This document shows, piece by piece, positions 12,727 to 24,062 of a stretch of 64,000 nt of DNA. The DNA is from Diplosphaera chodatii (taxonomy: Eukaryota > Chlorophyta > Trebouxiophyceae > Prasiolales > Stichococcaceae). Below the pieces are notes generated by a model, which worked only from the letters and a program-made list of their open reading frames with translations, ran no database searches and was not told where the DNA came from. The stretch is taken from NCBI GenBank assembly GCA_032358165.1, contig JAALGY010000008.1, forward strand, positions 310,001 to 374,000. Direction: 5' to 3'. Within the stretch, counting starts at the first letter, position 1. Each line of letters opens with the position of its first letter. The translations under genes were made by a program, and so were the position numbers.

Positions 12727-15700
12727 ATGATCGGCCCTGGGGCGGCACAGCAGCCAGAGGAGACCGGGCCGCCCGCAGCCGACCCGGACAGCCTGCGCCA
12801 GGCCAACGCAGAGGCTTTCGACGAGCTGAAAGCCACCATGGCGGGGCGGCACCTGCAGGTCTTTCCGGAGCTACTGGAGTTCCCCATGCGCCTGGGCGTG
12901 GACACGCTGCTCACGGCCAGCCTGCGCAACGCCAGCCCGTCCTACATCGCCTTCAAAGTGAAAACGACGGCGACGGAGCGCTACCGCGTGCGGCCAAACA
13001 TCGGCGTGGGTGCGTCCCCTGCCATCGCCCCGTGCTTGTGCTGACCGCATCAGTGCAACATGTCTCGTACGCAGGATGTCAGCAGCGTTGGGGGGCCTGC
13101 GGCCGCCACCGAGTCGCCCGCTGGTATCTGCTGCGCAACAGCCTGGCTGTTCACATGGTGTCGCCGCTGGGTAAGCGGCCAGCTGGGCGCTTGTTGCCCC
13201 CGTTTGCTTTCGAGCAAAACGCTGGCATGCCTTGGGCTGGCCCTACAGCTCGGCTCGGGCTTTCGGCCTAGCGCCATGCAGTCTGCAGCGATGTCACAGC
13301 ATACATCAGCCGCTGCATTCACGCGCAGCCCCGTGCCAAGCTGAGGGACCCAGCTCGAGGACATCCCTCGGTGTCTGGCCCCTCATCCGGAGGCATCCCC
13401 CTCTGCGGGCCGCCCGCTGCTCAGATCGGGGCCATGCCTTTGATCAGAGCAGCCCCGCGAGGTCCTCAGGGCGTCTCCCGATCTCCAAGCTGACGAGCGT
13501 CCTTCCTGGCGGTGCTGCAGTGGCGCCGGGGGAGACGGCGCATGTGAAGCTGGTGCTGGTGGCCCAGTCCGACTTCACGCCCGACCTGCAGCACTGCCGC
13601 GACCGGTTCCTGGTGCAGAGCCTGCCCATCCTGCCGGGCCAGCAGCCGGACAGCAATGCCTTCAAGGCGCAGAAGTTCAAGGTCCAGGACCACAAGCTGC
13701 GCGTCAGCATCGTGAGTCCCCCGTCTTCCTGCATGCAACCGATCAGCGGAGCCAGATCTCCTTTAATCATCTGGCAAAGCTACAGAGTGTCCAGCTTGCT
13801 TGACGCTGGCACATCAGTGATCGGCCGCGCGGTGAGGCAAAACCTCAAACCCCCGCGTAGACATGCCGCTCAAGCTGGCAAGCATGTCATAGCCGGCCCA
13901 GAGGGTGGTTCACAGCAGACTGTGGGCAGCTGCAGCAGCCTGATGCTCTGCTGGGCCTACTTTGATGGCTTTCTGGTGTACTACATGATGGTACCGCGGC
14001 CTTGTACTCGTGTGTAACACTTTCTTAACACCATCGTGTCAGCTGATTGTTGGCCATATCTGGGCGGGACCTGCGATCAACATGTGTCGTCTGGTGCTGT
14101 GCTTCTGAGACATGTGGAAGGCCAGCAGGCTCAGTGAGGCGCTCATGCCTCGCAGCTCAGCTTAGGCTGCCCGTCTTGTACTTTGGCATGCCCAGAAGTG
14201 GCAGCCATGCGCAGCGCAGGCCGACTGATGCCTTGCTCCCTGCCTGCCGTGCGCAGACGCAGGTGCATAATGCGCAGAACCTCATCGGGGACAGCGCCGC
14301 GGGCGGCAAGGGCCTGCGGCCGGTGGCCAGCCCCCTCGAGAAGGAGGTGGGCCGCTGTCCAACTGCCCATGCACGCTGCTTGGCGGACCGGCCACCTGCT
14401 GCACACCTGCCTGTGCAATTGAGTGGCGTGGGTCACGAGCGCAGACTGTAGAGGGACCTGCACGTGCGAGAGACGCCGGGCTCGTGTGGCGGTGTCCCGG
14501 CAGCTGCTGACCCTGGCGCTGCCTCCCGCAGATCCGCTCCTCGCTGCTGGCGATCGCGGAGGAGCAGGGCCTGGACGGCCACCGGTCGTGCCTCACCAAG
14601 TTCTCGGAGCTGCTGCTGCTGAACGGCGTCATCAGTACGCAGCAGATGGGCGTGGCGCTGGACCTCGTGGAGGCGCTCTTCGAGCCGGGTGCGGGCTGTC
14701 CCCCCTGCTGAAGGGATAGCACAGGGCAGCTGTGACGGCTGAGCAAGCTTGTCGATGCTCCTGCAGCCTTCGCTGTTCTTGAGCGGGTTCGTGTGACGCC
14801 ATCTTCAGAAGCGGATTGTTGTTGTACTCACTATCCTTTCGCTTACGTTTCCTCCGGTGTCCCTTCTCGTAGAGGAGGAGCCAGAACACATGGAGGAGCT
14901 CAACCGCTCGGTGCACACCTGGATAGAGGAGAGCGAGCACAGCGGCGCCGGCAGCGACGATGGGCTGTCCTCGCCCTCTGCTGCCGGTGCGCCGCCGGCG
15001 CAATGCACGCTTCTGGGTCAATGACAGTGCCTGGCCTGGAAAATCGAGAGCTTTCTCAATGCATATGGTGGCATGTTGCGCTTGAACAGCTTGCAGTCAG
15101 TGCGTGCGCTTGTGCCGCCTCATGTGCGGTGCTCTGCCCAAAATGTTGATAGTGCTTCTTGCCGCTGTTGCAGGCATGTCGGCAGCATCGAGCAGCTTTG
15201 CTACAGGGCCAGACCGCACGCCGCCGCCGATGATCAGCCGCAGCCAGCTGGCCACCATCGTGTCGGGCGTGCCGGCAGCAGCGGACGTGTTCCCCTCGCC
15301 CTCAGCTGCCCAGCAGTCCCGCAGCGGCGGCGGCGGCGCAGCGTCGCAGCGCTCGCCGCTCGCTGTGCGGCGAACAGTCGACCCTGCCACCGCCAAACCA
15401 CAGGTGGGCATGCACCTGGTTGCGAGACGCTTGCCTAAGTGACGTCAGTGCAGCAGTCATCACTTGCGCAGTCGTCACTTCCGACTGTGGTCAAAATCTT
15501 TGCAGCTTGCCATGTGCATGAGTGGAGTGGTCAATGCAATGCGCTGGTGCTCGCTCTCTGTGGCTCAAACAGAAGTCTATGCTCAGAGTGCATCTCGACA
15601 CTGTAGGACCTGTTCCCCTCGCCGCCAGCAACGCCCACGAGCGATGTGCAGCAGAATGGCGCCGCGGACCATGGCGACGGCGATGCCATGGCGCCCAATG

Positions 15701-16215
15701 CGCCGCACACGCCCGCCACCGCGGGCAGCGATTACAACCCGCCGCCGCTGCGGAGGGTGGAGGATGCATATGCTGCCGCGCCCGACTCGGTCGTCGCGCA
15801 CACCAGCACCAGCGCAATGATGTCAGATGCGAGGGCGCCCGGCACGCCGCCGGCATCCCCGCCCCCGCACGGCGGCCCCGTCGGCGGCGGCGGCCTGAAG
15901 CGGAACAGCGCCGACGAGGGCTCCAGCCGCTCCGATATCCTGATGGACCTGCTGCCAGCAAAGGTGTCGGCGACCAGCAGCCACAGCAGCTTCACCGGCG
16001 ACCGCCCGGTGCCGGAGTCGCCCGCGCGCAACCTGGCCGCCATGCTGCGCTCGACGCTGCGCAACCCGGGCCCCGCGGGCCAGAAGCTGCGGGACGCCTT
16101 CACACAGGGCACGTCCCCGGAGCGCCGGCCCGACAGTGCTGACTGGGATGCACGCGAGAGCTTCTCGCCCACGGCCGCAGGCCGGCACACAGTCGAGGGC
16201 GTCGCAGAGGCTTGA
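12727..16215 (+). CDS. MSP (VAP-like) domain protein B, 557 aa, divergent paralogue of MSP-A
   Basis: Seven exons give 557 aa: 12727-13009, 13521-13711, 14257-14346, 14532-14688, 14873-14986, 15174-15403, 15607-16215. Residues about 37-145 are an MSP domain with a near-canonical VAP signature (IAFKVKTTATERYRVRPN) and the CRDRFLVQ strand. Exon 4 (residues about 189-241) carries the same helical module as the neighbour (CLTKFSELLLLNGVISTQQM). An acidic helix (EEEPEHMEELNRSVHTWIEE) and a Pro/Ser/Thr-rich tail follow. There is no membrane anchor, unlike classical VAPs. Introns inside the MSP domain differ from protein A, but an intron flanks the module on each side in both genes. Start is the first ATG in frame; earlier in-frame codons are only TTG-type. 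The 14257 acceptor could instead be six bases later. Function by family: FFAT-type peptide binding; the role of the module is unknown. Confidence 0.87.
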
Positions 16216-16859
16216 TCCAATGTGTAGTCCCCTAACTGGTGCACCAGAGGTCTGTTAGGGTGGCTGGCAACAGGCCTGGTCATGACCTGCGAGGCGATTC
16301 GCATGAACCAGATGAGGTGATAGAGATGGCGCCAGCTGTCTGCAGCGTCCAGTTGGCGTGATGACCAGCCTCAGTTTCCAATTTTTTTGGCGGTGCTGCG
16401 CCGTGAAGTGCTTTATCAATGTTGAATTCTCTTTGTCATGGTCACTGTGTGGCACAGCTCCGATTTGCTTCGTTCTGAGAGTAGCGCATGGCGTGCAGCA
16501 TGCGCAGTCAGCTGCAGTGTCCATCCTCCTAGGGGCAGCCAGTTGTAATCGCTGGGTGCTGTTGCTCGGCCGACCATCAGTTCATAGCATCAGCGGTACA
16601 ACTCTGCCAGCACCCCTGTAGTTGAACGGCATGTGCGTGTTGATGTGTGGAAACCTTGCAGCCGTATCGGCATTTGCATATGACCATGCGTTGGTCCGCA
16701 GCTGATGTCGCACGCTGCAATGCTGCACCGGTGCAAGCAACACATCACAAGTGTCTAGCAACTGCCTCCAGACTGCATCCAAAACACTTCCGACATTTGC
16801 AGTCATACCAGAGTCGGCATGCTGTGACCCGGGTCAGCAGGCATCGAACGCAACGAGCC
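16216..16859. other. Intergenic between MSP-B and the PI31-like gene
   Basis: Tandem genes on the plus strand flank this interval. It holds the MSP-B 3' UTR with a TGTAA element and the upstream region of the PI31-like gene. No gene is seen. Confidence 0.5.
16544..16548 (+). terminator. TGTAA poly(A) signal candidate for MSP-B
   Basis: TGTAA is the chlorophyte polyadenylation motif. It lies 329 bases past the MSP-B stop. The motif is short, so chance occurrence is possible. Confidence 0.4.
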
Positions 16860-18376
16860 ATGGCAACGGCCGACGTCAGCCAGTCAGCCGAAACGGTCGA
16901 CTCGCTCCTTGCCCGCGCGCTGCCGGCGCCGCGCTACATCAGATCCGGTGGCGCCGCCGCCGTGGTGGCACTGGCTGCCCATAGTGAGTCGTCTCCGACA
17001 ATTTTGCTACACACCGAACGCCGAGCACGGCCCAAGGATCGTCCCAGGAGCGTTGCAGTTGCCAAGGCAGTCGCTGCAATTCAGTGAGCCATGCGCCACA
17101 CTTCAACGCAGGCATGATGGTGGAATCTGGCTTCCGGCTGCGGGCGCAGTTCGACAGCGATGAGCGCTACGTGCCGCCGGGTGACTGGAACGGCAAGTTC
17201 CAGGACGAGTGGGTGTTCGAGTACATCAGGTGCCCGGCATCCCAATCATGCCCGTGAAACACGCATGATGCTGCATGGTCCCGCACAAACAGGCATTCGC
17301 ACAAGACTGGCAGTCGCAGGAGCTCATGCTAAAAGGTTTGTGACCTTCATCTGGTCCCAGCATGCTGCAGGGATGGCTGCGCCAACCCCTTCGTGATGCA
17401 CCTGTCGCTCCAGTCAATCTCGGGCCGCATGTTTGTGCAAGCCTCCGAGGTGGGCCAGCGCAATGCTTAGCAGGACGCTGCACATCAGCGACGATCGCAC
17501 TGTTCGTGGGCCAAGATCAACCCATTGCTGAGGCTGCACAGCGGATGGCACTTGCCATGCTGCATGCAGATCAACAACATCAACAACATCCAGAACCTGG
17601 GTTTGGTACCTGCCAACTACGTGCCAGACCCAGCAAAGTTGGAGGCAGACAGCTGGACAGGTAGTCTTGGTCTTCAGAAGCTGCATGACACTGCAACGAG
17701 TCAGCACATGCTGACATGCTATCCTGATGCTGCTGGACTTGGCAATGACATCAGCACATGCTGACAGGCTACTCTGATGCTGCATGACAACTGCAAAGGG
17801 TCAGCGCATGCTGACGTTGCATTCCAGTCATGAGGCAGACACCAACCCACAAATTACGGTCATGATGCTAACAGCTGCACTGTGACCGACAGCTGCTGCA
17901 TATCCTGCGTACGCAGGTGTGCTCCAGAAGGAGGGGCAGCTGCGCAGCTATGTGGAAGACTTCATCGTGCAGCCGCTTGCAGCAAAGGCCACACCCGCGC
18001 CGCCGCAGGCCTCAGCACCAGAAGCAGCAGCGCCAGCAATGGCTGACGGCGATCCAACCACGCCTGGTGAGCCCCTCACCCGTCCCAAACGAAGGGCTGC
18101 ATGCCATGGGACACACAATCTCAGCTGGGGTTTTGCGGCATGTGTGCATGGAGGCTGGCAGTTGTCCAAATGTCTTTTGCATGCACAACCCTAAAGGTGG
18201 GCCGAGGGGTGCCTGCAGGCAACAGTGTGACAGAGGCCGCCAACAGAGGCCTCGTGCGGCCTGACAGCGATCCGCTCAGCGGCCTGAAGGCCCCAGTCGT
18301 GCTGGCGTCAGTCACGGTGGCAGTGGCAGCGGTGGCGGTGGCCTGGATGGTGTGGTCGCGCAGCGGCAGGGCCTGA
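16860..18376 (+). CDS. PI31-like proteasome regulator with C-terminal membrane anchor, 239 aa
   Basis: Six exons: 16860-16983, 17112-17229, 17371-17449, 17570-17660, 17917-18066, 18219-18376. Residues about 30-165 resemble the N-terminal (FP) domain of PI31/plant proteasome-inhibitor-related proteins: a WNGKFQDEWVFEY strand, then DGCANPFVMHLSLQ, then NYVPDPAKLEADSW and LRSYVEDFIVQPL. Family members bind the F-box protein Fbxo7 or the 20S proteasome. After a short Pro/Ala linker, residues about 212-233 are a hydrophobic helix (PVVLASVTVAVAAVAVAWMVW) followed by RSGRA, which looks like a tail anchor. Classical PI31 instead ends in a disordered Pro-rich HbYX-type tail that contacts the proteasome, and that tail is absent here. 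The PI31 assignment rests on fold-pattern similarity and is moderately sure; the anchor is clear. Confidence 0.7.
17651..17815 (+). repeat. 50-bp tandem repeat with palindromic core, in a PI31-gene intron
   Basis: Three units start at exactly 50-base spacing (17701, 17751, 17801), each opening TCAGC(A/G)CATGCTGAC. A partial unit end precedes them (GCTGCATGACA near 17682). The core is a near-perfect palindrome (TCAGCA-CA-TGCTGA) able to form a small hairpin. The array lies in the intron that starts at 17661. Confidence 0.8.
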
Positions 18377-20281
18377 GCCCTAAGGTAGACTGCAGGTTGC
18401 AATACCGAGTGCTATCAGCAGACCGGGTACGTCTTCAGCAGTAGATGTGTAGCGAGGGTGCAGTTCATTGGTGTTTCACGTGAAACATCGTGCACACGTA
18501 TTTCGTAGTGAAACGAAGCAGGGACACATGGTGTTGTTGCATCGACGGTTGAGGTTCTCTGTGCTGCTAGGCTCGCTGCGTGCGTGTTGCACGTTCATTC
18601 AGTCATGCGAGAAGCTGTCTATTGCGCTTTTGCGAACAGACAATGACAGACATTGGCGCAAAGGTCAGGGTTTTCCCAGCGTTGCACCTACAGCATGCAT
18701 GACCATTTTGACGCCACCCACGCAGGACAAGCAGCACAGGGCGGCCATGGCGAGGGCCAGTCACCCTGCTGCCTCAACATCACATCCATGTTAACAGCGC
18801 ATTGCATCCACACACACAGGGTGCTGCTTGGCATGAGCGGTCAGGTGCAAACAGGCATGCTGCCGGTGCTTGCTTGCAGCGCCCGTCGCCATGTTTTACC
18901 GCCATGCAGGATCAAGCAGTTGCCGTTCCTGGCTTGATGGATGCAGCACTGCATGTCTCCGGCTCCGGCTGCAGCCGCTGCCTGACTGGCAGTATCGCTC
19001 CACACCACAGACTGAAGAGGACAACATTGCCGCTTACTGCAGCGTCCATCTGCCGCGGCATCTACACAAATGGTGATGCTACTGCCGTCTTGCGCGTATT
19101 CCGATACTAAACTGCTTCTGTTTCTGGTACACGGCGGTCACATTGCAACCGCGTAAATACAAATTATATACCAATGTATGTCGCCACCTGATTCTTTTGT
19201 ACCGACACGTGGCAAGTGTCAACCACCCCTCTATCTCGCGACTCAGGTCCTCGCTTGCTCATTCCTGCGCTTTCAGCTCTGCAAAAACCTGGCAGCTGAA
19301 GTCTTCCTCGATCACAACGGTGAAGGTATGCAAACTGGGCACGCGCATGCTTGCCGACCAGAGTCTGTTCTGCCTCTTCTGATCGCACACGATGCATGTT
19401 GCTGTGGGGCAGTGACTGCACGATCAGAGCGTGCAGATCACCTAGCAATCTTGCGGCTGCCATTTGTTCGCCATTCACCGCTTGCAACGGCGCGATCGCG
19501 TGCGGGAAATTGTCACATGCCGGTTCTTCGGTTGATTACAAACACGACGTCATGGCGCCCTGCACCGAGCTTCAAGCGCACGCAGCATAGCCTCATCAAA
19601 GAACCTTACTGGAAGGCTAGCGTGAGCTCATGCGTGCAATGTCAGCACGCGCAAGCGATCGAGAAGCGCGTGCACACGCGACCGCGCTAGCTGTCATGGC
19701 TGCCGTGTCGTGCCGCTTGCGCCTCAGAGCCGCTGCAACGGATCAATTTGGATTGGAACTAGACAGATTATAGTATCTGCCACCGGCAATCTTCCAAACG
19801 GCCTCCTAACCGCGTTGCACATCCAATGTTCAAACGCGAGATCCTGACCCGCCTGGCCCTGTTGTGGCCGTTGAGGCCACAGTCCGGAATCTGGTTGCGC
19901 ATGAGCGGCCATCGACACCACTTTCAAATGCACTACACATGCACGTGTTCTCAAGCACGCTCTGCTACCGGCTTGCACGCGGAAGCCGCTGCTAATGGCT
20001 TGGGCGTGCACACCCACGTGCGTGCGTGCAACGCCACAACCACCACCGTGAGAGCGTGCAACGTTCTCCACATTTCTCGCATGATTGTTCTGTCATCTTA
20101 TAGTGAGTGGTAAACGCACAGACTGATCTGCTCGGCGAGCGTGCCGGACTCCACTGGTACAGATACTTAGAGGGTTACAACGAGCGCTTAACGGACGGCA
20201 CTAGGTTCCCTGCTCCGTCGCAGCGACCTTCATATACGTTTGTACGCGTGCTTAACGCTTTGTTCGCCCTGCAGGCGAGCC
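18377..20281. other. 1.9-kb intergenic region
   Basis: This holds the 3' flank of the PI31-like gene and the promoter of the secreted-protein gene. Contents seen: a 16-base perfect palindrome at 18472-18487 and an AT-rich patch near 19155-19180 (aaattatata). Six-frame inspection shows only short frames without recognisable motifs or supported splicing. Confidence 0.5.
18472..18487. promoter_or_regulatory. Perfect palindrome TGTTTCACGTGAAACA (contains G-box CACGTG)
   Basis: The 16 bases are self-complementary and contain CACGTG, the G-box core bound by plant bHLH/bZIP factors. They also match the bacterial parS consensus. In a nuclear intergenic region a transcription-factor site or chance is more likely than a partition site. 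Confidence 0.35.
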
Positions 20282-21046
20282 ATGGCGCCCAAGGTTGCAC
20301 TGGCGGCGCTGCTGCTGGCGGCACTCGTCGCCTCGCTGATCGGCAATGCTGCTGCCAAGACCCCGAGCGGCATGGTGACGGAGACAACCTCGGTCTCCAA
20401 GGTCGGCACCTTGATTACCACGTCAGTTGTGTGGCAGGATGATACGGCAGTGGCGAGTCGATGATCTACCAGCATCGAGCGAGTCCGCTGCCTGCGCTGC
20501 ATGACATTTGCGCTGCCTCGCCGTGTCCGTGTCTCACAGGCGATGTGCATGGTTTGTTTCAGAAGTTGAGATGCGCTGTGCCGTCATGAAACAACACCCT
20601 GCTAAAATTTGCTGCAGGTGGAGGGTGGAAGCGTCGTGGCGGCTGTCGCAGACAATGCGCGCTCCGCAGTAACGATCTGCCCTCGCTGCGTCGGCACCAC
20701 ATGCGCCACCTTCCGCTCGCAAGGGCTCTGCAAGTTCGGGTCCGGCACCCTGGACGCGGCTACCGTCACGCCGAAGGGCCTTTACAAGCAGCGTTTCACA
20801 AGGAAAGCGCCATTCGGTGCGACATTCCTGAAGGGCAGCGAGCAGGCCTCCGTGCTGTCAACCGGGCTTGCAGGGTATGCCAGCGCAGTGGCTTTTGATG
20901 ACACGGATGTGGTTGCCATCACGAGCGCCGCTGCGATCACTTCAGCGGGCTGCAAGATGATTTCTGCCACGGCTTCGGTCTCGGGTGCCACGCTGACGTG
21001 GGATGTCACCATCAAATGCTCAGGAGTCTATCTGACTGCTCCCTAA
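20282..21046 (+). CDS. Small secreted protein of unknown family, about 198 aa
   Basis: Two exons: 20282-20449 (donor GCA|gtggcg, the only weak junction) and 20618-21046. Residues 1-25 are a clear signal peptide (MAPKVALAALLLAALVASL, then NAAA before K). The mature part has a CPRC pair and further cysteines (CATF, CKF, CKM, CSG) that could form disulphides. It has many small beta-forming residues (Thr, Ser, Val, Ala) and ends YLTAP. No membrane segment follows the signal, so it is probably extracellular or cell-wall located. I do not recognise the family and give no function. TGTAA lies 247 bases past the stop. Confidence 0.7.
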
Positions 21047-21749
21047 GCGAACTAGCGCACAATGTCGGTAGCAGAATGTTGGTTGGAGACACCTCGTGAG
21101 TGTGTCAGGCAGACCTCCGGGTCATGCATGGGCCGAGGGGTTGATGGGATGGACACTCCAAGGGTCAGTATGTAGTGGTGATCGGCGGCTGCATCAGTAG
21201 TGCGTGAATGGACATCGATGGGACCTCCTTTGGTTATCTTCCAGTGCCTGCGATCCTCGGTTGATGGGATGAACAACTTCACAGGACCGTCTTGTAATCG
21301 CGGAGAAACCGACATTCTGTGACACCTTCCAGATCCAGTGTTGTGCATCACCCTCTGGCACGATATCCGCTGCCGCCACAACCGTCTGCAACCCTTCTGC
21401 ATCTGAGTATTCGAACAGGTCGCCTTACGCCCTGTGACGGTCGCCTGTGCGGTCCCACCTAGGTTATATCTTGATTCTGCCGCCGGGCTGACACCCTACA
21501 CCTGCACAATTTTGCACATCACAGCAGCAAAACAGCACAGGGTGGCCACTCGAAGGACATGTTCGCCATGCTGAAGATTGGAAGCATGACACAAGAGTTT
21601 TACATAAGTCTGCTGAGCAGGAACGCAATTGTGTGCTCCGACGCTGATCATGATGAGGGTGTGAGGTCAGAACCCGTCAACACGCAACCTGCATGCCCAG
21701 CCATCGCAGCCGATCCTGCTGCTCCTGAGACACGCTGTGACAGGTTGAA
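21047..21749. other. Intergenic between the secreted protein and the DUF6816-like gene
   Basis: Contains the 3' UTR of the secreted-protein gene and the upstream region of the next gene. The phrase ttgatgggatg(g/a)ac occurs twice (near 21139 and 21261), a minor direct repeat. No gene is seen. Confidence 0.45.
21293..21297 (+). terminator. TGTAA poly(A) signal candidate for the secreted-protein gene
   Basis: Chlorophyte-type TGTAA, 247 bases after the stop codon at 21046. Confidence 0.4.
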
Positions 21750-24062
21750 ATGGCTTCATTTGCTCATAAGCATCGCGCGAGCTGTTCTGGAACCCGGACA
21801 GACGTCAGCAACGCGCCGTCACAGTGCACAGCACAGCTGCGCGGTGCTCCATTTGGCGGTCAGAGGCCTATCGCACGGCGAAACAGGCGAGTACAGCATC
21901 GACCACCCGCTGAGCTACCTTCTAGGCATGTCTGGATCCGGTGTGAAGATTTTGCTGAGCCCCGCATGCGCTAGGCAGGCTTGCTTGCGAACGCCATGTC
22001 ACACATTTGCACATGCTGACGGGCGGCTCATCAAGGGTCCAGGCGGGCATACCTGGAGCAGAGCACCGCCGCACAGCAGATACACACCCGTCCGGATGAT
22101 ACACAGACAGCCGCAGCAACGCCGGACGACAGCAGCGGCGCAAGCCGCAGGATGGCGCTGCTGCTCGGATCGGCCGGGGCCTGCTTAGCAGCTCTCAGCA
22201 GCCCGGACCAGGTGCAGGACATGATGGGCGGAGTGTCATGCCTGGTGCATGCAGTTCACGTGCAGCGTTCTGCATGTGCCATTTGTGAACAGCCACATGT
22301 AGAACGAGCTGCACAGTGCGGGTTGCTCCTGCGGCTGCAGGCGGCCGCCAGCCGGCTGCCACCGGCGTTCGACCGCGCCTGGGAGGCGGTCGGCGGCGGT
22401 CCGGCGGACCTGGTGTTCCCGGAGCTGTTCCTGGGCCGCTGGATTGCCACCTCAACATTGGTCAAGCTGGAGACGCCCCTGGGCGCGGACCAGCTCCCGC
22501 CCGCGCTGGTGCGCAAAGACTTTTCGACGTAGTCACAAAGCTTATCTGCGCACGCAGCATCTCATCGTGTTGGCCAAGCTGACCGGGTTGTCTGCTGTTG
22601 GCCTTGCCGATGCTGTGTGTGACAGTGCGCGGTTCATGAAGTGCAGGCGCGGGTTGTGCAGCGGGCTCGCGAGGAGGACCTCAATCAGAATCTTCAGTAC
22701 GGTGCGTGGGCGATGCATTGCTCTGCCCAGCAGCCACTCGCATGCCGTGCGGCAGGCTGTCAGTGCAGTGGCCGCTTGTGACTGCTGGGATTCGTAGCAA
22801 TGAATCCGGCCAAGTGCTTCGTTGCCAAATCCGATGGTGCCACCGCCGCACGTTGCACGGGTCGGCAGTGAGACCCTGGCCGTGACACGTGCAGGCGTGC
22901 GGTGGATCCAGAATGCTCAGGGGCAGCCGGTCATCGACCGCGCGTACAACATGGTGCAGCTGCTCAACATGTACATGGGCCGCAGCCCCATCAGCGACGA
23001 GGATGTGAGCCTTGCTGACTGCAAGAGCTGGAGATAAGCAAAGCCTGTTGGATTGCGAGACCTGTTGCACGGCATGTTCTTGAGGAGGACATCGCCCAAG
23101 CCTAGCACTTCAAGTCCTCATTGGGGTTGCTCACCCTGTGCTAGGTGACCTGGGACGTGGCCAACCCCAACCAGCTCAGCGTGCGCCTCAGAGGTGCACA
23201 TCTGAGGCATCACAATCCTGCATCAAGCGAAGAGTTGTGCCTGAGCTCTGTCACAGGCATGAAGCTGGCACAGCCCCTGGCACCGGGATTGTGAGCAAGG
23301 CTGTGACCCTTGGCGGGGTGTATGCAGGCGGCACACGAGCCGACACGCGAGTGACGCGGCGGTCAGAGGACCAGGTCGCCAGCGGTAAGGAATGCAGGGA
23401 TGCATGCATGTGTAAGGGTGCAGGATTGCTGAGGCATTTGCACGGCCAGGTGAATCAGTAGGCAGCAGCGCTGCATGCCAGTGTCCTCAACGTGGGTATC
23501 ATCTGCGCGCAGACCGCATAGACACCAGCGAGTTCTACCAGCAGACGATTTTCACCTCGGACACTAGCGAGCCACGGGTCAAGGTGAGCCGCCTGCAGCT
23601 TCCCTGTGGCTGATGCATCTGGTACTGCCAGCCGCTCTGGACTGATGTCTGGCTGGAGGTCACGTCTCCAAGTTTTATCCCGCAGGCGTCGCAGTGCTTC
23701 ACGAAGTACAAGTACAGGGGCGACGCAGCATCAGGCGCCGGCGGCCCCGGCATTGTTGCCACGCAGGTACCACCTTGTTCGATCAGGAGAAGCTGCTTGC
23801 CTCATGTGCAGGATGCAGTGGTGCATGACACTATATATCCTCAACTTGGCAGCTGCAAAAGTCCCAGATTGTCTGGCCCGCAATATTTGAGATCACTTCT
23901 TTGCCTCTCCGCAATTAACAGGTGGTGTCGGACTACCTGACGTCCTTCGATGATCAGGCGGCATACCTAAATGCGCGCAACCGGCCAGTCGTGGTGTACA
24001 CCTACCGAATGAGCTTCAGCCGCGTGCAAGCGCAGAAGCAGCATCAGGGTGGCGTGGCATGA
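21750..24062 (+). CDS. DUF6816-like plastid (thylakoid lumen) protein
   Basis: The body is well supported: 22341-22508, 22647-22701, 22895-23004, 23145-23193, 23328-23384, 23513-23583, 23686-23766, 23922-24062. It spells a family shared with cyanobacteria and plastids: FPELFLGRWIATSTLVKLETP, RAREEDLNQNLQYGVRW, VIDRAYNM, TWDVANPNQLSVRL, SEFYQQTIF, SQCFTKYKY and VVSDYLTSFDD ... RNRPVVVYTYRMSFSRV. The family role is unknown. An upstream exon has Met at 22152 preceded by SRR, giving a twin-arginine plus hydrophobic stretch (SRRMALLLGSAGACLAAL) like a Tat thylakoid-transfer signal. A plausible chloroplast transit start (MASFAHKHRASCSGTRTD) lies at 21750, but the splice from it to the 22.1-kb exon is not resolved, and the donor of the 22152 exon could be 22211 or 22232. 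Confidence 0.75.

Noticed and set aside
17651..17815. CRISPR-like array
   Set aside because: Only three units, the conserved core is about 15 bases, it lies in a eukaryotic intron and no cas genes are present.
22822..22894. Upstream extension of the DUF6816 exon at 22895 (VARVGSETLAVTRA)
   Set aside because: It needs a splice phase that does not fit; the acceptor at 22894 gives LQY-GVRW, matching the family.
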